DNA of 56,342 nucleotides from Rheinheimera sp. 1928-s (GTDB lineage Bacteria > Pseudomonadota > Gammaproteobacteria > Enterobacterales > Alteromonadaceae). Shown in pieces: positions 38,401 through 47,800 of this stretch (within the stretch, counting starts at the first letter, position 1; every line of letters begins with the position of its first letter). The notes under the pieces were generated by a model. The model saw nothing but the letters and a program-made list of their open reading frames with translations, made no database searches and had not been told where the DNA came from. A program made the translations under genes and the position numbers. The DNA is taken from positions 1 through 56,342 of the forward strand of contig NZ_JARIXP010000001.1 in assembly GCF_029269265.1 (NCBI RefSeq), in the 5' to 3' direction.

Positions 38401-40705
38401 AGCCAACAGCAAGCGACTGATTGTTGAAAATCTGCAAAGAACCCACTCCAGCAATAAAGACGCACATAACTTCGGCAATGTGATTGTCTATCTGGGTAAA
38501 GACTTCAACAACGATGGGGTGATGGATTTAGACACCGAAATGCTCTGCGTTTCATGGCATGTGGTTTATAACAACTTCTGTAATATCAATGAACCAGAAG
38601 CAGGTAAGTACTTCGCTATTTTGTACAATGCCAATGACTGGATGACACCAGGCACTGATACCTTTGAATACACTTATGCGGTCGTTGGTGGAGATCAAGC
38701 CACAGATGTCAGTGTCTCTATGCCAGTTCAAACGGATGGCAAAGAACCTGTCGATGTACAGATCAGCTGGAATAAACCTGAGATGGTTACAGGGGATGTC
38801 TACTACACAGGTTTTGATATAGGGTCTTCAGCTGCCAATGCCGGGAATATAGGTTTTGTGCCAGTGAAACTGAGTCGGGGTGATGACGATGTGACACTTA
38901 AAGCGGATAAAACTTCGGCTCGTGTCGGTCAGCCTGTCACGTTACAGTTCAATGCCTTACCTAATCAAAGTGGCGCGGACAGGGACTTTACTTTAACTGC
39001 GGTTATTCCGGCTGGTTTAGAGTTAAGTGCCGAAAACGTGCTGGCCAGTGACGATACTATAGTCACTGAGACCACACTGGAAAACGGCGTGTTGACCGTC
39101 AAAGGGACTCAGCCTGATACCAAAGACGTCAAACCTGAGTATAAAGTCACCACCAGCGATGAAGATGAAATGTGTCGTGTGCCTGATTTTGGTCAGAATA
39201 ACGACCGCTATGTTAATTTGAGTGACTTTGGTGCTTATCCTATCTTTGGTGACGACCCATCTCTGCTCCGGGAAGGTACTTTAGTGCCATACAGCTTGAT
39301 GTTTGGCGATGGCGGCAGTTTTGGTTTATACAACAACGAGTATGCCAATTCACGCTGGATGTCAGTGCGTGGCAACGGTCTGATTGCCTTCTCCGGCGAC
39401 CCAATTTACTACCCTGCGCATTATCCATTCCCTTATAACAGCTTCCCACATGAGACTATAGGTGCATTGTGGCGTGGTTGGGGTGGGTATCCATTTATTC
39501 TGGATACAGCAGCAACACCTTTAAGCTGGGACACTGGTATGACTATTGCCAGTACTCAAACTGGCTGGGGTATTGTGGAGTGGGATGGCATGCGGACTAT
39601 GCCTTACTTAGGTATGGACGAAAACTGGCAATCGATTTGGGGTGAAAGCGATGATCGCTTTGAATTCCAGGTGATTTTTAACAACAAAACCCGTTTTGGT
39701 AAAGGTGAGTATGAGCTTTACATGGCCTACAACCAACTGGATTTTGCCGGTGACGGTCGTGGCGCTGTGGGTCTGCAGGGCTATCGTGGTCAGCTGTCTG
39801 TCTATGGCCCATTAGAAGGTCATCTGGGCGTTCAATACGCTTATGAAGACTTAGATAGCAAACTCAATGTGGGTAAAGTGCTGTGTTACAACTATGTTGG
39901 CCCTGAGTCTTCTCAGTTCCAGGTGACGGTCAATGCCACTGTCGCTCAGGCAGCTATCGGCAGCTCAATGAAGGTGACAGCGACCAGTCAGGTTGCAGGT
40001 ATGCAAGATATCAGTATGAGTCATGAAATCGCTGTACCTGGTAACCTGACCGTTGGTGAGATAGGTGCTATCAGCATAATGGAAGACACTGAATTGACAG
40101 GCTTGCAAGTGGTTTATGCTGATGAAAACAACAGTGTAAATACCATCACCGTCAGTGGTGAGAATTTCACGGCCACAGTGGATGGCCACACTGCAGGTTC
40201 AACCATTAATATCAAACCTGATGCCGACTTTAGCGGTACAACCACTGTGACTGTGACAGTGGCTGATGTGGAACAACCAAATGACAAAGCCAGTACCAGC
40301 TTTGAATTAACGGTCACACCAATCAACGATGCTCCTGTGGCGAAAGTAACCAGTAGCAGCGTCACTGGTAATGCTGGCAGCAACATTGTGTTGGACGCTT
40401 CCGGCAGTACAGACGTTGACGGTGATACGTTAAGTTTCAGTTGGCAACAAAGCTCAGGCAGTGCGTTAAACACTACTGCTGATGGTGCCAAACTGACGCT
40501 GAACAGTGTTCCGGCCGGCAGCTACAGCTTTGAAGTGACAGTGTCTGATGGTGAGCTGAGCAGCGCAGCTGAAGTGACTGTGACAGTACAAAACAATCAG
40601 GTCATAACTGAGGTCAAGCCTAAATCATCAGGTTCCTTTGGTGGTTGGGGTCTGTTGATGTTGGTCGCTATGGCCGGACGCTTATTTCGTCGTAAAGCGG
40701 CATAA
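35450..40705 (+). CDS. Large secreted subtilisin-family (S8) protease with GlyGly-CTERM
   Basis: The GTG at 35450 with GGAGAG upstream gives 1751 residues. A signal peptide ends near AHAA (residue 23). An inhibitor-I9-like propeptide covers about 65-195. The S8 catalytic domain has D239 (IIDTGVNSDHPSF), H315 (GHGSHTAS), oxyanion N431 (ASAGNAGS) and S690 (SGTSMASPHVAG). A PA-type insert lies between N431 and S690. Beta-rich and cadherin/PKD-like repeats follow to about 1715. The C-terminus SSGSFGGWGLLMLVAMAGRLFRRK is a GlyGly-CTERM signal, expected to be cleaved by rhombosortase before type II export. It diverges from the mipA operon. It probably degrades proteins outside the cell or processes surface proteins. 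Confidence 0.93.
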   Translation: MKLKSIAYAVAAAFGGIAIAHAATSHLPASSASKTDANTLKPVAISAEQIKKQQNSRSIKNNRFVNDGLNLALQPKKVNFVREDGLKGEQVYIVRLRHSAVSQYNGSIAGLAATKLEKADTAQRLFAKGQPATAAVKDYREFLLDQQQVALKDISQLLGAKKARMQFVNAINGFSLSLTQDEAEQVAALPGVVSVQRSKMYQLHTDEGPQRISADKVWTGQTSVDLPLKGEGTIVGIIDTGVNSDHPSFADIGGDGYNHVNPLGAGNYVGDCALEEFESRCNDKLIGIRSYSVITDTYDGLYPAVGEDVSGHGSHTASTAAGNVLRDVDYSVAELSPASEGKVIKEDLFPEISGVAPHANIISYQVCYPLEGCPGEALVAAIEDAVIDGVDAINFSIGNVMNVTSPWEDAIELAFLGAHQAGIAVAASAGNAGSNDGQEIGTYIDHVSPWLLNVAASTTGRSIVVDTKAQGFTGGDSLPQEAIAGGGINEQALTGVVVQAANFGNELCTEPFAAGTFDNLTNADGEPYLDAEGNPANIIVACMRGENGRVEKSAHVAAGGAEGFILYNATDWGADATIAYTDSYAVPGIHLSYGQWWNQLQPWLSSQSSTGHQLTLTVTEIDRRQNDAEADKLADFSSRGPGIANPEHLVPSVTAPGVDIYAAINDESPFAERLGLSPVTGEFGVYSGTSMASPHVAGALALLTQAHPDWTVAQKQSALQLTAEPVVTYAVNAGTEWEQDIKAEIYRAGTGRINVAAAIDAGLLMDESYNNMLEANPANGGLVHKLNLPQMVNFSCKPTCSWVRTFTATKDGSWTVSADEITNWSPSYQERYVQQGAKLEIVPNKFSLKAGETQTVMVRASIMNSQDVLGNSEVELQSHLMFKEDNNNAPDMRLPVVFKYDNAGLPERLSVIAHRNESSYVAKQVPVPAMTQAVTRTYQPVKAERHSVTLAKDDDFTFPWPLQDGDLPENRLDEAAHSFWIDVPANSKRLIVENLQRTHSSNKDAHNFGNVIVYLGKDFNNDGVMDLDTEMLCVSWHVVYNNFCNINEPEAGKYFAILYNANDWMTPGTDTFEYTYAVVGGDQATDVSVSMPVQTDGKEPVDVQISWNKPEMVTGDVYYTGFDIGSSAANAGNIGFVPVKLSRGDDDVTLKADKTSARVGQPVTLQFNALPNQSGADRDFTLTAVIPAGLELSAENVLASDDTIVTETTLENGVLTVKGTQPDTKDVKPEYKVTTSDEDEMCRVPDFGQNNDRYVNLSDFGAYPIFGDDPSLLREGTLVPYSLMFGDGGSFGLYNNEYANSRWMSVRGNGLIAFSGDPIYYPAHYPFPYNSFPHETIGALWRGWGGYPFILDTAATPLSWDTGMTIASTQTGWGIVEWDGMRTMPYLGMDENWQSIWGESDDRFEFQVIFNNKTRFGKGEYELYMAYNQLDFAGDGRGAVGLQGYRGQLSVYGPLEGHLGVQYAYEDLDSKLNVGKVLCYNYVGPESSQFQVTVNATVAQAAIGSSMKVTATSQVAGMQDISMSHEIAVPGNLTVGEIGAISIMEDTELTGLQVVYADENNSVNTITVSGENFTATVDGHTAGSTINIKPDADFSGTTTVTVTVADVEQPNDKASTSFELTVTPINDAPVAKVTSSSVTGNAGSNIVLDASGSTDVDGDTLSFSWQQSSGSALNTTADGAKLTLNSVPAGSYSFEVTVSDGELSSAAEVTVTVQNNQVITEVKPKSSGSFGGWGLLMLVAMAGRLFRRKAA

Positions 40706-40763
40706 CAAGTACTGGTAGTTAAATTGGTGTGGCCATGGAAGGGCCACCAATTTACTCCTGACA

Positions 40764-40792
40764 AGCAGGGCGCATCAGCGCTCTGTTTTTTT
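40764..40792 (+). terminator. Intrinsic terminator of the S8 protease gene
   Basis: CAGGGCGC/GCGCTCTG with an ATCA loop is followed by seven T's. A second, weaker hairpin (TTGGTG...CACCAA) precedes it at about 40721-40751. Confidence 0.85.
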
Positions 40793-40852
40793 ATCAGTCC
40801 TATCGGAAACTGATGCCATCACGCAAAAATTTTCCACTAACTTTATTCTTCG

Positions 40853-40879
40853 CTTGAGAATGTGGTAAAAGCCCCAATA
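40853..40879 (+). promoter_or_regulatory. Sigma-32-like heat-shock promoter of prlC
   Basis: CTTGAGA at 40853-40859 and CCCCAATA at 40872-40879 are separated by 12 bases, close to the sigma-32 consensus CTTGAAA and CCCCATNT with the usual 11-16 base gap. It ends 32 bases before the prlC ATG. The enterobacterial prlC/opdA operon is known to be heat-shock controlled. Confidence 0.65.
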
Positions 40880-40911
40880 CTGCTTTTATAAAGAGTTCAC
40901 AGAGATACATC

Positions 40912-42933
40912 ATGACCCAAGCCTTACCTGTATTTAGTCAAATTGAACCCAACCAAATCAAAGCCCGTGTAGAACAGCTGATCGCCGCTTGTACTGCAGA
41001 TATCGAAGCTGTGGTGAAAGAGCCAAACCCAAGCTGGCAGTCGCTGATTGTGGCACTGGAAGAAAACAGCGATGAACTCGGCAAATTCTGGTCGCCTGTG
41101 TCGCATTTAAATTCAGTAAAAAACAGCCCTGAACTACGTGAAGCTTACGAAAGCTGTCTGCCGTTGTTGTCGGATTTCAGCACTTATGTAGGGCAGCATG
41201 AAGGCTTGTATCAGGCTTACTTAAAGCTGTCGCACAGTGCTGAATACGCCACTTTAACGACAGCGCAGCAAAAAGTGATTCAAAACGCCTTACGTGATTT
41301 TAAGTTGTCCGGTATTGGTTTATCGGATGAGAAAAAACAGCGCTACGGTGAAATTCAAAGCCGTGCTTCCGATTTAGCTTCCAGTTTTTCCAACAATACC
41401 CTGGATGCTACTCAGGCCTGGTTTAAACATATTGAAGATGAAAGCCTGCTGTCTGGTTTGCCTGAAGATGCCAAATTAGCAGCGGCCGAAGCTGCTGCAC
41501 AAAAAGAATTATCCGGCTGGATTTTTACGCTGGAATTCCCAAGTTATATCGCCATTCTGACTTATGCCGATAATCGCGATTTACGCGCTGAGTTATATCA
41601 GGCCTATTGCACCCGTGCATCCGATCAAGGCCCAACTGCTGGTCTGTTTGATAACACCGCCATTATTGAAGAAACCTTAGCTTTGCGTCACGAGTTGGCT
41701 CAACTGCTGGATTTTGATAATGCGGCAGAAGAATCACTGGCCACCAAAATGGCTGAAAGCCCGGCGCAGGTACTGGAGTTTTTAGCAGATTTAGCCCGTC
41801 GCGCTAAACCTCAGGCTTTGCAGGATTTGGCTGAACTCAAAGCTTTTGTTAAAGCAGAGTTTGACGTCGATGAGTTAAACGCCTGGGATGTCACTTATTA
41901 CTCAGAGAAGTTAAAACAAGCCAAATACTCCATTTCTGACGAAGCTTTGCGGCCTTATTTCCCGGAAAGTAAAGTGGTACCGGGTTTATTCAGCGTGTTA
42001 GGCAAATTGTTTGGCATCAGCGTACAAAAACGTGAAGGTGTCGATGTCTGGCATCCGGATGTGAGCTTCTACGATATTTTTGATGCCAAAGGTGAGCTGC
42101 GTGGCAGTTTTTACTTGGATCTATATGCTCGTGCGAAAAAGCGAGGTGGTGCCTGGATGGACGATTGTCAGGGCCGACGCTGGAAAGCCGATGGCAGCCT
42201 GCAGCACCCTGTGGCCTACTTAACCTGTAACTTTAATAAACCTGTAGGTGGTAAACCTGCGTTATTTACTCATGACGAAGTAGTCACTTTGTTCCATGAG
42301 TTTGGCCATGGTTTACACCATATGCTGACGCAAGTGGATGCCTCTGCAGTAGCTGGTATCAGTGGTGTGGCTTGGGATGCCGTCGAATTACCCAGCCAGT
42401 TTTTAGAAAACTGGTGCTGGCAGCCAGAAGCTTTGGCGTTAATTTCAGGTCATTACCAGACAGGTGAAGCTTTACCACAAGATATGCTGGATAAAATGTT
42501 GGCAGCGAAAAACTTCCAGTCGGCCTTGTTTTTAGTGCGTCAGCTGGAATTTGCTTTGTTTGACTTCCGTTTACATGCCGAGTACGACCCGGCTTTGGGC
42601 GGTCGTGTGCAGCACATTCTGGATGATGTACGCCAGCAGGTGTCTGTGATACTGCCGCCACGCTTTAACCGCTTCCAGCATGGCTTTAGCCATATTTTTG
42701 CCGGTGGTTATGGTGCTGGCTATTACAGTTACTTATGGGCTGAAGTGTTGTCGGCCGATGCTTTTGGCCGCTTTGAAGAAGAAGGTATTTTTAATGCTGC
42801 TGTGGGTCAGGATTTCCTGCACTGCATTTTAGAAAAAGGTGGTAGTGCAGAACCTATGGAATTGTTCAAAGCCTTCCGTGGTCGCGAGCCATCTAATGCG
42901 GCCTTATTACGCCATATGGGCATTGCAGCTTAG
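40912..42933 (+). CDS. prlC: Oligopeptidase A (M3 metallopeptidase)
   Basis: The 673-residue cytoplasmic zinc peptidase degrades signal peptides and other short peptides. HEFGH is at residues 462-466, with the third ligand expected about 25 residues later in the GISGVAWDAVELPSQFLENW segment. FAGGYGAGYYSYLWAEV near residue 600 is the M3 substrate-loop signature. Length and motifs match E. coli PrlC/OpdA. In enterobacteria prlC is followed directly by rsmJ. Here rsmJ lies 5.5 kb downstream, after three other genes. Confidence 0.96.
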   Translation: MTQALPVFSQIEPNQIKARVEQLIAACTADIEAVVKEPNPSWQSLIVALEENSDELGKFWSPVSHLNSVKNSPELREAYESCLPLLSDFSTYVGQHEGLYQAYLKLSHSAEYATLTTAQQKVIQNALRDFKLSGIGLSDEKKQRYGEIQSRASDLASSFSNNTLDATQAWFKHIEDESLLSGLPEDAKLAAAEAAAQKELSGWIFTLEFPSYIAILTYADNRDLRAELYQAYCTRASDQGPTAGLFDNTAIIEETLALRHELAQLLDFDNAAEESLATKMAESPAQVLEFLADLARRAKPQALQDLAELKAFVKAEFDVDELNAWDVTYYSEKLKQAKYSISDEALRPYFPESKVVPGLFSVLGKLFGISVQKREGVDVWHPDVSFYDIFDAKGELRGSFYLDLYARAKKRGGAWMDDCQGRRWKADGSLQHPVAYLTCNFNKPVGGKPALFTHDEVVTLFHEFGHGLHHMLTQVDASAVAGISGVAWDAVELPSQFLENWCWQPEALALISGHYQTGEALPQDMLDKMLAAKNFQSALFLVRQLEFALFDFRLHAEYDPALGGRVQHILDDVRQQVSVILPPRFNRFQHGFSHIFAGGYGAGYYSYLWAEVLSADAFGRFEEEGIFNAAVGQDFLHCILEKGGSAEPMELFKAFRGREPSNAALLRHMGIAA

Positions 42934-42990
42934 TTCCTTTGTACTTGAAGCTGCAGCTTTGTTGATCAGGTTCCTCGCTCAGGCAGGATG

Positions 42991-43016
42991 CGGGCGGGGG
43001 CAAGCCCACGCCCCTA
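42991..43016. repeat. GC-rich palindrome between prlC and the glycosylase gene
   Basis: GGGCG-G-GGGC pairs with GCCC-A-CGCCC around a very short AA loop. The form GTAGGGGCGTGGGCTTGCC (minus strand) resembles short dispersed palindromes in many gammaproteobacteria. No T run follows. Confidence 0.5.
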
Positions 43017-43059
43017 CATGAACTCCAATTACTCTGGAATATGAATAGGAGAGGCCTTG

Positions 43060-43761
43060 ATGGCTTTTGTTGAAAAATTTGAACTGATCTACCACAGAGC
43101 AGTCGAGCGCAAAGGTGGCAAGGCTGCATTGCAGGCTTTGTTATCAAAACCCCGCACAGCTGCTCAGTTACAACAGCTGACAGATGCTGAATGTTTAAGT
43201 GAGTTCAGTAAAAAAATCTTCCAATCGGGTTTTGTCTGGTCTGTGGTGGAGAAAAAGTGGCCGGGTTTTGAAGAAATATTTTTTGGCTTTGAACCTGAAA
43301 AAATGCTGCTGATGAGTGATGAAATGTTAGCGGCCAAAGCTACAGATCCCCGTATTATCCGTAACGCGACTAAAGTTTTTGCGATACGCGATAACGCCTT
43401 GATGATCCAGCAGGTGGCTGACAAGTATGGCAGTTTTGGTGCCTTCTTAGCCCAGTGGCCTGCTGAGGACATTATTGGCTTATGGGGTTATCTGAAAAAA
43501 CACGGCAACAGGTTAGGTGGTAATACCGGCGCTTATGCCTTACGTGTGCTGGGTAAAGATACTTTTATTCTCAGTCAGGATTTAGAGGCTTATCTGCGTA
43601 ACCTTGGTGTGGTAGAAGGCGGCCTAAGCAGTCAGAAAAACCAAAAAGCCATTCAGCAGCAATTTAATTTGTGGCAGCAAGAGTCTGGCTTAAGCCTGCA
43701 GGAAATCAGCAAAGTGGTGGCTTTTAGCTGCGGTGATAACTATGTAGGTATGAAAAACTAA
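43060..43761 (+). CDS. Tag-like DNA-3-methyladenine glycosylase I family protein
   Basis: The 233-residue protein resembles the COG2818/Tag superfamily of helix-hairpin-helix base-excision glycosylases, which remove 3-methyladenine from DNA. SKKIFQSGFVWSVVEKKWPGFEEIFFGF, the ATDPRIIRNATKVFAIRDNA segment and the LGGNTGAYALRVLGKDTFILS region are characteristic of a Tag-like branch. The N-terminal Cys and HDxEWG zinc-snap motif of classical E. coli Tag is not seen, so the biochemical activity is less certain. The start ATG at 43060 follows AGGAGAGG. Confidence 0.8.
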   Translation: MAFVEKFELIYHRAVERKGGKAALQALLSKPRTAAQLQQLTDAECLSEFSKKIFQSGFVWSVVEKKWPGFEEIFFGFEPEKMLLMSDEMLAAKATDPRIIRNATKVFAIRDNALMIQQVADKYGSFGAFLAQWPAEDIIGLWGYLKKHGNRLGGNTGAYALRVLGKDTFILSQDLEAYLRNLGVVEGGLSSQKNQKAIQQQFNLWQQESGLSLQEISKVVAFSCGDNYVGMKN

Positions 43762-43765
43762 AATT

Positions 43766-43816
43766 GGGGTCAGATCACATTAGTTATGCGTAACAAATGT
43801 GATCTGCCCCCTTTTT
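43766..43816 (+). repeat. GGGGTCAG palindrome acting as a terminator (copy 1)
   Basis: GGGG-T-CAGATCACATT (43766-43781) pairs with AATGTGATCTG-C-CCCC (43796-43811), with one mismatch. An inner GTTA/TAAC pair adds to the stem, giving about 20 base pairs, and TTTTT follows. It starts 5 bases after the glycosylase stop. The outer sequence and flanks match the second copy at 48380. It is both a terminator and a dispersed-repeat candidate. Confidence 0.8.
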
Positions 43817-43922
43817 AATAACTTGTTACAACTTAGCTTTAATTGTAAGCCGCTGTTTACTTTCTGCTCCTCATCCTCCGTGTTAACTTAGTGTATTCAA
43901 CACCATAACAAGGAGATATCCC

Positions 43923-44807
43923 ATGCTGGAAATTAAAGGCCTGACCAAAACCTACGACAATGGCGTTAAAGCGCTGAATAACGTCAATTTATCCATAAGC
44001 AAAGGTATGTTTGGCCTGTTAGGTCCTAATGGCGCTGGTAAATCTTCGTTAATGCGCACCATTGCTACTTTGCAGCAGCCCGACAGTGGCAGCATAGTCT
44101 TTAATGGCATAGATGTATTAAAAGACCCGCAGGCGCTTCGCAAAACGCTGGGTTATCTGCCACAGGATTTTAGTGTCTATCCACGTATCAGCGCTTTTGA
44201 TTTATTGGATCATCTGGCTGTGCTCAAAGGTTTTACGCAGAAAAAAGAGCGTAAAGAACTGGTCGAAGGCTTATTAGCTCATACCAACTTGTTTCAGCAT
44301 AAAGACAAAGCCGTCAGCGGTTTCTCCGGCGGTATGCGCCAGCGTTTTGGCATAGCTCAGGCTTTGTTGGGTAACCCGGATTTGTTGATTGTCGATGAAC
44401 CCACTGCAGGTTTGGATCCGGAAGAGCGCAACAGATTTCATAACCTGTTGGTCAGTTTGGGTGAAGAAAAAGTCATTATTTTATCCACTCACATCGTCGA
44501 TGACGTGGCAGAGCTTTGCCCTGCTATGGCGGTATTGGCCGGTGGGCAGATTTTATTGCAAGGTAACCCTCTGGATTTGATTCAGCAGGTGGGCGGTCAA
44601 ATCTGGACTAAAACAGTATCACAACAGGAAGCGGCAGAACTGGAAAAAGTATTGCCTGTGATCTCCAAGCGTTTATTTGCGGGTCGTACTGTGCTGAATG
44701 TATTTGCAGAGCAAGCGCCTGAAGGTTTTGTTGCGACAGCTGCTGGCCTGGAAGATGTGTACTTCTCCTGTTTATCCAATCATCGCTCAGCACAAGCTGC
44801 GGCTTAG
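43923..44807 (+). CDS. ABC transporter ATP-binding protein
   Basis: The 294-residue ATPase has Walker A GPNGAGKSS near residue 36, signature SGGMRQRFG near 138, Walker B LLIVDEPTAGLDP near 158 and the H-loop STHIVDDVAE. A C-terminal extension of about 80 residues follows. It belongs to the CcmA/ABC-2 type. It is 8 bases upstream of the permease/peptidase fusion and surely forms one complex with it. The strong ribosome site AAGGAG precedes the ATG. Confidence 0.94.
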   Translation: MLEIKGLTKTYDNGVKALNNVNLSISKGMFGLLGPNGAGKSSLMRTIATLQQPDSGSIVFNGIDVLKDPQALRKTLGYLPQDFSVYPRISAFDLLDHLAVLKGFTQKKERKELVEGLLAHTNLFQHKDKAVSGFSGGMRQRFGIAQALLGNPDLLIVDEPTAGLDPEERNRFHNLLVSLGEEKVIILSTHIVDDVAELCPAMAVLAGGQILLQGNPLDLIQQVGGQIWTKTVSQQEAAELEKVLPVISKRLFAGRTVLNVFAEQAPEGFVATAAGLEDVYFSCLSNHRSAQAAA

Positions 44808-44815
44808 GAGAGGTT

Positions 44816-47800
44816 ATGTTTGGTTTAATGACCCGCTTTGAGCTGCGCTATTATCTGAGCCAGCCATCTTTTTATGTCGTCAGTTTATTGCTGTTTTTAG
44901 TCAGCTTTTTATCTGTTGCTTCAGACAATGTCACTATAGGCGGTGGCGGCGAGGTGTTTAAAAATAGCCCTTTTGCTATTGGCCAGACTTTGCTGACTTT
45001 AAGCTTATTTGCCATGTTTCTGGTGGTGAACTTTGTTGGTAGCAGCGCTGTGCGCAATCAGCAGCACCAGATGGAAGAGCTGATCTACAGCAAACCAGTA
45101 TCGCCTTTTGCTTACCAGTTTGGCCGTTTTTTTGGCAGCTATCTGGTGGTGTTATTGGTCTATATCGCTGTGCCTTTGGGTATGTTACTCGCCAGTTTTA
45201 TGCCATGGGTTGATGCCAGCCGGTTTGGTCCTACCGATTTGTGGGCTTATGCTTATAACTATCTGGTGTTGTCTATTCCGAGCTTCTTTATCATCTCTGC
45301 ATTATTTTATGCCATAGCAGCACGTTTCCGCTCCATGATGGCGTTGTATCTGATTGCTGTAGTATTGCTGGTGCTTTATATAGTCTCTGGTTCAGTGGCG
45401 CGTTTACCTGAGTACCGGGTTTGGGCTGCCTTGTTAGATCCTTTTGGTTTACGTACCTTTTTAGATGTCACCCGTTATTGGACTATTCAGGAGAAAAATA
45501 CGCTGCTGATTGGTTTTGAAGGCGTATTACTGCAAAACCGCTTGTTATGGCTGGGTGTCGCTGTCGTCTTACTGGCGTTTTCCGGTTTATTTAAATTGCC
45601 TTCACTGGATAGGAAAGATAGAAAAAAATCTAAAAAAGCTGAACTGAAACAGCCTGAACTGTCACTGGAAACCTTGCAAAAAAAATCCTCTGCAACGGCG
45701 CTTTTACCCGCCTTTTGGGTTCGGTTAAGGTTTGAAGTAAAGCAGGTTTTATTTACAGCTCCTTTTATTATTCTGGGTTTAATTACAGTAGCTCAGTTGA
45801 TAGGTCCGCTTTTTGCTGACTTTGGCTGGTATGGCACCTCAAACTGGCCTCTGACTCAGACCATGGTGGGTCATGTTATTGGCTCTGTCAGCTTGTTGAT
45901 GATTATTGTTATTGTCTATTACAGTGCTGAAGTGGTGTGGCGTGAACGCAATTGTGGTATGGGCGATATTATCGATACTATGCCAGTGCCGAATTTGACT
46001 TTCTGGACCGCCAAGTTACTGGCTATGGCGCTGGTGATGGCGACTTTGATTGTGATCGGTATTTTAACCACTATCAGTTACCAGTTGATTAAAGGCATTG
46101 AAAACTTTGAGCTGGTGCAGTACCTGATCCGTTTAGGCTTTTTCTTCCTGCTGCCTTTTATCATGAGTGCTGTGCTGGCGTTTTTCCTGCAGGTGTTAAG
46201 CCCGAATAAATTTGTCGGTATGGGGCTTTTTGTTGGCTATTTCTTAAGCACCATGGTGATGGCATCCTGGGGTTTAGGTCACAGTTTATATAACTTCAGC
46301 TCTTCACCCTCCATAGGTTTTTCTGACCTGAATCAATATGCCACCAGCTTAACAACCCATTCGGTTTATATGTTGTATTGGGGAGCTATCAGCAGCATTT
46401 TATTTGTACTGGGCTACGGTTTATACCACAGAGGGCCGCTGCAAAGCCTGAAAGTACGCTGGAGCAAACTGGGTTACCACTTAGGGAAAACAGGAAAAGC
46501 AGTAATTGCTGTATCTGCAGTGGTTGCTATAAGCACTGGAGCTTTTATTTATCAGCAAACCATAGTGCTGAATAACTACGTTACCGCTGAAGAAACCACG
46601 GATTTACAGGCCGAGTATGAAAAAGCCTTTGTTCAGTATGCGGCTTTACCTGTGTTAGTGACCACCACTGTAAATGCGCAAATTGACCTGTATCCATCAG
46701 AGCAGAAAGTTGTAGCCAGGATGCAAATTCAGTGGCAAAACAAATCACAACAGCCCATCGAAAGAGTATTGGTGAACTGGCCGGAAAATACTCAGCAGAT
46801 GACTGTGACTATTGAAGGTGCCAGCCTGGGTGAACGGGACGCCAAATTCCGTACTTCATGGTTAACTTTCAGCACTCCGGTCGCTCCTGGCGCCATCGTT
46901 GCAGGTGTTATTGAACTGACCCGTGAATCCAAAGGGCTGCGCGAAACAGGTTTTGATTCGTCTGTGGTTGAAAACGGTACTTTTATCAACAACAGAGAAT
47001 TATTGCCAACTTTTGGTTATCAGGAAGGTTACGAGCTGCAAGACAGGCACGAGCGCTTAAAACGTGATTTAGAGCCAAACGAACGCGCCAATAAGCTGGA
47101 AGATTCTAAGTTTTATACGCAGAACTTCTTTGGCGCTGACGGTGATTTTATTCAGTTTGAAGCAACAGTATCGACTGAAGCAGATCAAGTGGCTTTAACC
47201 CCTGGTTATCTGCAAAAACAATGGCAACAGGATGGCCGTAATTACTTCAGTTACAAAATGGACCAGCCTATGGTGAATTTCTACTCCATCAGTTCTGGCC
47301 GTTATGAAGTGAAAAAAGCGCAGCACAATGGCGTGGCTATTGAAGTGTATTACCACAAAGGCCACCCGTGGAACGTGGAGCGTATGGTGGAGTCAGTGAA
47401 AGATTCGATAGACTACTTCACCGCTGCTTTTGGTCCTTACCAGCACAAGCAGCTGCGTATTATCGAGTTCCCTGGTTATCGTAGTTTTGCCCAGAGTTTT
47501 GCCAATACAGTGCCTTACTCTGAGCAAATCGGCTTTATTACCGACCTGCGTGATCCGGAAAATATCGATCCTGTGTATTACGTTACGGCTCATGAAGTGG
47601 CGCACCAATGGTGGGGCCATCAGGTGGGTGCCGCTGATGTACAGGGTAGTGCGGTGATTTCGGAAAGTTTGTCGCAGTATTCAGCTTTGATGGTGATGGA
47701 GAAAAAATACGGTGCCGACAAGATCCGTAAATTCCTGAAAATTGAGTTAGACCGCTATTTACAGGGCCGCTCTACTGAGCGTTTAGGTGAACAGCCCTTA

